Shown here in pieces: positions 6,618-10,240 of a DNA stretch of 10,240 nucleotides. Numbering within the stretch: position 1 is the stretch's first letter; the number at the start of each line of letters is the position of its first letter. The DNA is taken from NCBI GenBank assembly GCA_002690445.1, contig NZER01000425.1, positions 1 through 10,240 on the forward strand, written 5' to 3'. Position numbers and translations under genes: made by a program. The stretch is from Candidatus Pacearchaeota archaeon (lineage in GTDB: Archaea; Nanoarchaeota; Nanoarchaeia; Pacearchaeales; GW2011-AR1). The notes under the pieces were generated by a model. That model was given only the letters and a program-made list of their open reading frames with translations, did no database searches and was not told the DNA's origin.

Positions 6618-9600
6618 TGGCCCAAAAATTAACATCATCACAAGCGTTTAATGAATCTATAAAACCATTCATAGACCACAAGAATGCTTATCAGGATTAC
6701 AAAGGAACTACAACTGAGGGTGGCATACCACGAACAATAGAACAGGAGAAGGTAGAGGCAGGAAGAAAATGGCAAAAGGATTACATAGTTGATCCACTGC
6801 AGGCGCCCTTTCAGGCAGCATGGAATCTGGCTACACCGAAGTCTTGGCGTAAGGGAAAAGAAAACTGGATTGTACAGAGCAAAGCGGATGTAGAGCAGAG
6901 AAAAACAGAACTGGCTAACTTAGCAAACCACAGAAAAAAACGTGACAATGCGCGTGATATGATTCTGGAGATGGCTTCAGCAGCAAAAGAAAAATATGAA
7001 AGTACAGGAAATAAAAAGTTTCTGGACATAGCTTCGCAGGGAGTGACTGATATTCTTAACAGTGAGGGACTTCAAATGAAGGATTTTATAACTGTTGATC
7101 CTGAGGTTCTTGCCCTACGCGATGGTGCCGGACTTTTCAGTACCACTCCTAATCCTTATCCAGTCATTGAAAATTCAATGTGGTTTACTGGAGGAGTCTT
7201 AGGATCAATCAAGGGTGAAAAATTAGCATCAAAGAAATTTTTAAAAAATAGTTCTGTGATGAGCAGATACTCAAAAGGTCCTTGGATGACGAGAGTTGCC
7301 GGTGCTGTTCTGGGTGGAGCATTAGGAACTGCGACAGCGGACTATGGATATGAGGCAATGCTTGACATCATGAACAGAGCTGGACAAGCAAGGAAATTTG
7401 TAAATAATCCTGAAGCACAAGCTAGTCTTGTAGACGGAATATTGGCAGAAGTAATGCCTGAGGCATGGGACTTTGGTCCGGAAGGAATTGCAGGAAGAGA
7501 TTTTTTTAGTGCAGAAGAACAAAAGGGAAGATTTAAAAATGCCTTAAACGCGGCGTTACTTGATGGAGGAATTTCATCCATATTCTTTGGAGCAAGGCCA
7601 GCCTACTACTCACTGAGAAGAGGTTTTGGTTCTGTTCCATTTAGGTTATTTAAGGATAAGAAAATGGAGGGGTTACGATCTTCAAGAGAATTACTGCAAG
7701 CTGAACGAGAACTAGTTCAAAAATGGGCTCCCATAGAGGGAGAATTCAAAAGACCGGTTGAGCAGTTATCATTTCATAACCCACTTGGAATACCTAAACT
7801 TGGTAATTTCCTGTGGCGTCTCTCCAATTCAAGGATGTTCAATTGGCTTGGCCCTCAAGGAGCAATTAAAAAAGGTTCCAATGAGTGGTGGCCTGATCCA
7901 ACTGAAATTCAAGGTACAATGCTATCCAGAACCGTTGTCGGTGGGGGTATAGGAAGAGCTATCAAGGGTGCCATGGCACCAACTCCTTTATTTGGAATGG
8001 GTATAACCAAGAGTCTTAAAGAACAGAGTAATTTTTATTATGATCTGAAGAATGAAATGCTTGGATCATTCGCTCCTTATTTTAACATAGAAAAAATGGG
8101 TGTTGACTGGGGTAAATTAGCATCAGCCAATGCAAGAGGTTTCAGGGCATATGCGAGGGAGCTCGAAGAGAATTTCACAAGAGCGGCGGAAGGAATGGGA
8201 AAAGGATTTTCAGATGAAAATTTAGTTACCACTGCGAAGCAAATATTAAAAGAATACAGACAGAAACTTCAAGTTCCTGCAACAGGAGGTGAGGATCTTA
8301 TACCACAACAAGTATCAAGCAAGCTTATTAAATTTATCGAAGAACAAATATTAAAACCCGTGGGTGGAGGAAGAACACATTCAATGCGTGACGTTCACCA
8401 AATGAAGGGACTTCGTGAGCAAATGGATGATTTGTTAAAGCCTCTGGAGGATACCACACTGGCAAAAACCAATTACGAGGATGATGTATCCCAGTTATTC
8501 AGGGCATGGGAGACAGATGTTGGATCTGTTTCAAGTTCAGGATACCCAGAAGTGGTAAAGGCATTCCAGGATTATGACAATTTTGTAAGTAAAGGAATGC
8601 TGTTGTGGGGTACCGATGTTGGTAAGGCAGCGGCAAAAGTTGACAGAAGGGGATTTTCCATAACGGTTGATAAGAGTCCAACGAGAGCTGGACAATCATT
8701 GTTTGAAGTGTTGGTTAATTCCGCTAAGAAAAAACCTGGAACAGGTATTCAAGAACTAGCGGCCGTTAGAAGAATCGTAGGTGACAGAGGTTATCATAAC
8801 GGAGTTGGAGTATACATTAGGAATGCTTTTCATGATTCAATAAATGATCCAGCAGGAAATGGTATATTTATGTTTAATGCTGACAAATTTAGGGCATCAC
8901 TTGGGATAGGAAAGGAAGGAACAGCAATAAAACAACTCATGGAAGATGCACTTCCTGGACCACAGGTTAAAAAGTTTGAAATATTTGATACCTCAACTGG
9001 TCTTTGGAAAGAGTTTGATGATGAGCTATATGAAACCGGAGTTAACAAAGGAATAAGAGATATTCTTAAGGAAGAATTACCTGGAGGAACCTTAGGTACT
9101 AATCCTAATAATTGGATTAGGGGAAAGGATGTAAAGCTTCCTACCATGAAAGAGTTTGAGGTGTTGTCAGATATTTTGGAAAGAGTTTTCGTTGATGGTG
9201 TTCCAAACACCGCAAAGTTCATGATGCGTCGATCAGTCATTGGTGGATTCAGTGGCGCCATAAGAGCGGTAATGCCAACAAGGGCACTTGGAGGAAAGTA
9301 TGGACAAGCTGCAGCATCAGCCGGTGTTGGAGCTATAGGAATAGGACCGTGGAGTATGCTTGCGGCAACTTGGCTTCTTAACTACGGAGGAAGAACATTA
9401 ACTAGACCACCAGCACTAAAAGTTCTGAAGAATATATGGGACTCTAACCTTCCAGAAACAATCAGGCTTGCAAATATATTTAGGTTAGTTCGTATGTATC
9501 CAGAGGAATGGATGGAGTTTGATAAGGATCTTACTGAAATGGAAACACAACAAAGAATGTATGAGAAATCAAATCAATTATCACAACAAGCGGAAGGTAC

Positions 9601-10069
9601 AGCAGACAAGGTTAAGAATTCTTTATTACAAAATGTTGTAGGACCAGCAATAAAAACCGGACAGGATGTAGTTAATGATCCTTTCGGAACATTAAAAGAA
9701 GGAATTAAAAAAACAACGGAGATACCAGGAAATGAGAGTATACTAAGACAACTAATGAAAGATGACGCACCCGCACCTGCAGATCCTGCAGGGGAAGTAC
9801 CATACTCATCAGGATATGGTGGCACAGGATCTTCAATAATGAGTAATCCAAACATGAACCCAGCAGCAGCAGCTAGTCTGTATCAAGGAGATACGGATGC
9901 GGCACTTGCCAATCAGTTTGGAGGGGGAACGCAGTACGCCGCTGGAGGTGGGCTAATGGAGCTGAACCCAATTATGAATAACCAAGGAAAGTATACTGAT
10001 ATGCAACAAGGCATGAATGACAATCCTTTTACGAAAGCACAAGACAAAGGAATATTAGGAGTATTATAA
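6617..10069 (+). CDS. Large putative internal virion/ejection protein (gp16-like position), 1150 aa
   Basis: ATG 6617 overlaps the previous TAA (TAATG) with no good Shine-Dalgarno, so re-initiation after the upstream gene is likely. A charged helical region covers about residues 80-135. Gly-rich hydrophobic segments lie at about 226-242 (VAGAVLGGALGTATADYG) and about 895-925 (SAGVGAIGIGPWSMLAATWLL, split by G/P), candidate membrane-inserting parts. A charged helical block with RDVHQMKGLREQMDDLL lies at about 590-606. The last 100 residues are a low-complexity Ala/Pro/Gly/Asn tail. I see no lytic transglycosylase motif, although T7 gp16 (1318 residues) carries one at its N-terminus. As the largest gene after gp14- and gp15-like genes it is the natural gp16 counterpart; homology is not shown. 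Confidence 0.85.
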   Translation: MAQKLTSSQAFNESIKPFIDHKNAYQDYKGTTTEGGIPRTIEQEKVEAGRKWQKDYIVDPLQAPFQAAWNLATPKSWRKGKENWIVQSKADVEQRKTELANLANHRKKRDNARDMILEMASAAKEKYESTGNKKFLDIASQGVTDILNSEGLQMKDFITVDPEVLALRDGAGLFSTTPNPYPVIENSMWFTGGVLGSIKGEKLASKKFLKNSSVMSRYSKGPWMTRVAGAVLGGALGTATADYGYEAMLDIMNRAGQARKFVNNPEAQASLVDGILAEVMPEAWDFGPEGIAGRDFFSAEEQKGRFKNALNAALLDGGISSIFFGARPAYYSLRRGFGSVPFRLFKDKKMEGLRSSRELLQAERELVQKWAPIEGEFKRPVEQLSFHNPLGIPKLGNFLWRLSNSRMFNWLGPQGAIKKGSNEWWPDPTEIQGTMLSRTVVGGGIGRAIKGAMAPTPLFGMGITKSLKEQSNFYYDLKNEMLGSFAPYFNIEKMGVDWGKLASANARGFRAYARELEENFTRAAEGMGKGFSDENLVTTAKQILKEYRQKLQVPATGGEDLIPQQVSSKLIKFIEEQILKPVGGGRTHSMRDVHQMKGLREQMDDLLKPLEDTTLAKTNYEDDVSQLFRAWETDVGSVSSSGYPEVVKAFQDYDNFVSKGMLLWGTDVGKAAAKVDRRGFSITVDKSPTRAGQSLFEVLVNSAKKKPGTGIQELAAVRRIVGDRGYHNGVGVYIRNAFHDSINDPAGNGIFMFNADKFRASLGIGKEGTAIKQLMEDALPGPQVKKFEIFDTSTGLWKEFDDELYETGVNKGIRDILKEELPGGTLGTNPNNWIRGKDVKLPTMKEFEVLSDILERVFVDGVPNTAKFMMRRSVIGGFSGAIRAVMPTRALGGKYGQAAASAGVGAIGIGPWSMLAATWLLNYGGRTLTRPPALKVLKNIWDSNLPETIRLANIFRLVRMYPEEWMEFDKDLTEMETQQRMYEKSNQLSQQAEGTADKVKNSLLQNVVGPAIKTGQDVVNDPFGTLKEGIKKTTEIPGNESILRQLMKDDAPAPADPAGEVPYSSGYGGTGSSIMSNPNMNPAAAASLYQGDTDAALANQFGGGTQYAAGGGLMELNPIMNNQGKYTDMQQGMNDNPFTKAQDKGILGVL
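10057..10061 (+). promoter_or_regulatory. Shine-Dalgarno for the last, truncated gene
   Basis: AGGAG seven bases before ATG 10069, inside the end of the 1150-residue gene. Confidence 0.6.
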
Positions 10070-10240
10070 TGGCAGAGATAGACAGAAGATTTGGCGGCAA
10101 CATGGAGAGAGCTAATACAGGTATCCCCTATCCAACAGGTGGTAGAGATGTAAGATTTGAGGGTTCACTTCCCCTTCAGTATCAGTACCGTGATAAAGGA
10201 AGGACTGTAGTATCAGATACTGAACCTGCTTGGACTGATA
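10069..10240 (+). CDS. N-terminus of an unidentified protein (3'-truncated)
   Basis: ATG 10069 overlaps the upstream TAA by one base (TAATG) and has AGGAG seven bases before it. The frame is open to the window edge, giving 57 residues that begin MAEIDRRFGGNMERANTG. The visible part is polar, rich in Arg, Gly and Tyr, without signal peptide or membrane segment (PTGGRDVRFEGSLPLQYQY). It continues the same coupled gene series, so a virion protein is the likely class. In T7-like phages the gene after gp16 is the tail fibre gp17, but this N-terminus is not recognisably gp17-like, and no product is assigned. Confidence 0.75.
   Translation, partial: MAEIDRRFGGNMERANTGIPYPTGGRDVRFEGSLPLQYQYRDKGRTVVSDTEPAWTD

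Noticed and set aside
7501..7510. T-run that could end a rho-independent terminator
   Set aside because: No GC-rich stem precedes it and it codes for Phe-Phe inside the 1150-residue gene.

Overview
This window looks like part of the late (virion structural) gene cluster of a tailed bacteriophage, most likely a podovirus of a marine bacterium. Ten complete genes and two truncated ones all lie on the + strand. With the starts chosen here they leave only about 28 non-coding bases in 10,240. No replication, integration, lysis, tRNA, IS or CRISPR feature is visible. Base composition is moderately AT-rich. Several proteins resemble, from memory, families common in uncultured marine phage genomes: the C-terminal GTGTSDSI...LSDGEFV motif, the Gln-rich MNPY...GAFGGARQ protein, and a set of small proteins of 50-110 residues. 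Phage origin is well supported; host and exact family are inference.

Layout: (1) 2-415, the 3' end of an unidentified Gly-rich protein. (2) 415-1643, four small genes encoding 56, 107, 81 and 154 residues: a small helical protein, a beta-rich protein, an acidic protein and a Gly/Pro/Asp-rich protein. (3) 1643-2743, a Met-rich 366-residue protein ending in the GTGTSDSI motif domain. (4) 2745-3119, an extremely Lys-rich small protein. (5) 3123-10069, a GNAT-fold acetyltransferase-like protein (150 residues) followed by proteins of 340 (Gln-rich), 673 and 1150 residues. (6) 10069 to the edge, the start of another unidentified gene.

The order and sizes in block 5 mirror the T7 internal-virion set gp13-gp14-gp15-gp16 (138, 196, 747 and 1318 residues). 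I therefore propose, as inference, that this block encodes the DNA-ejection machinery, with gp14-, gp15- and gp16-like proteins forming a trans-envelope channel. The genes are probably one co-transcribed, translationally coupled unit: most junctions are TAATG or TAAAATG, often with a Shine-Dalgarno sequence inside the preceding gene. Promoters and terminators must lie outside the window.

The most striking sequence-level property is that none of the twelve reading frames, about 3,395 residues in total, contains a single cysteine.
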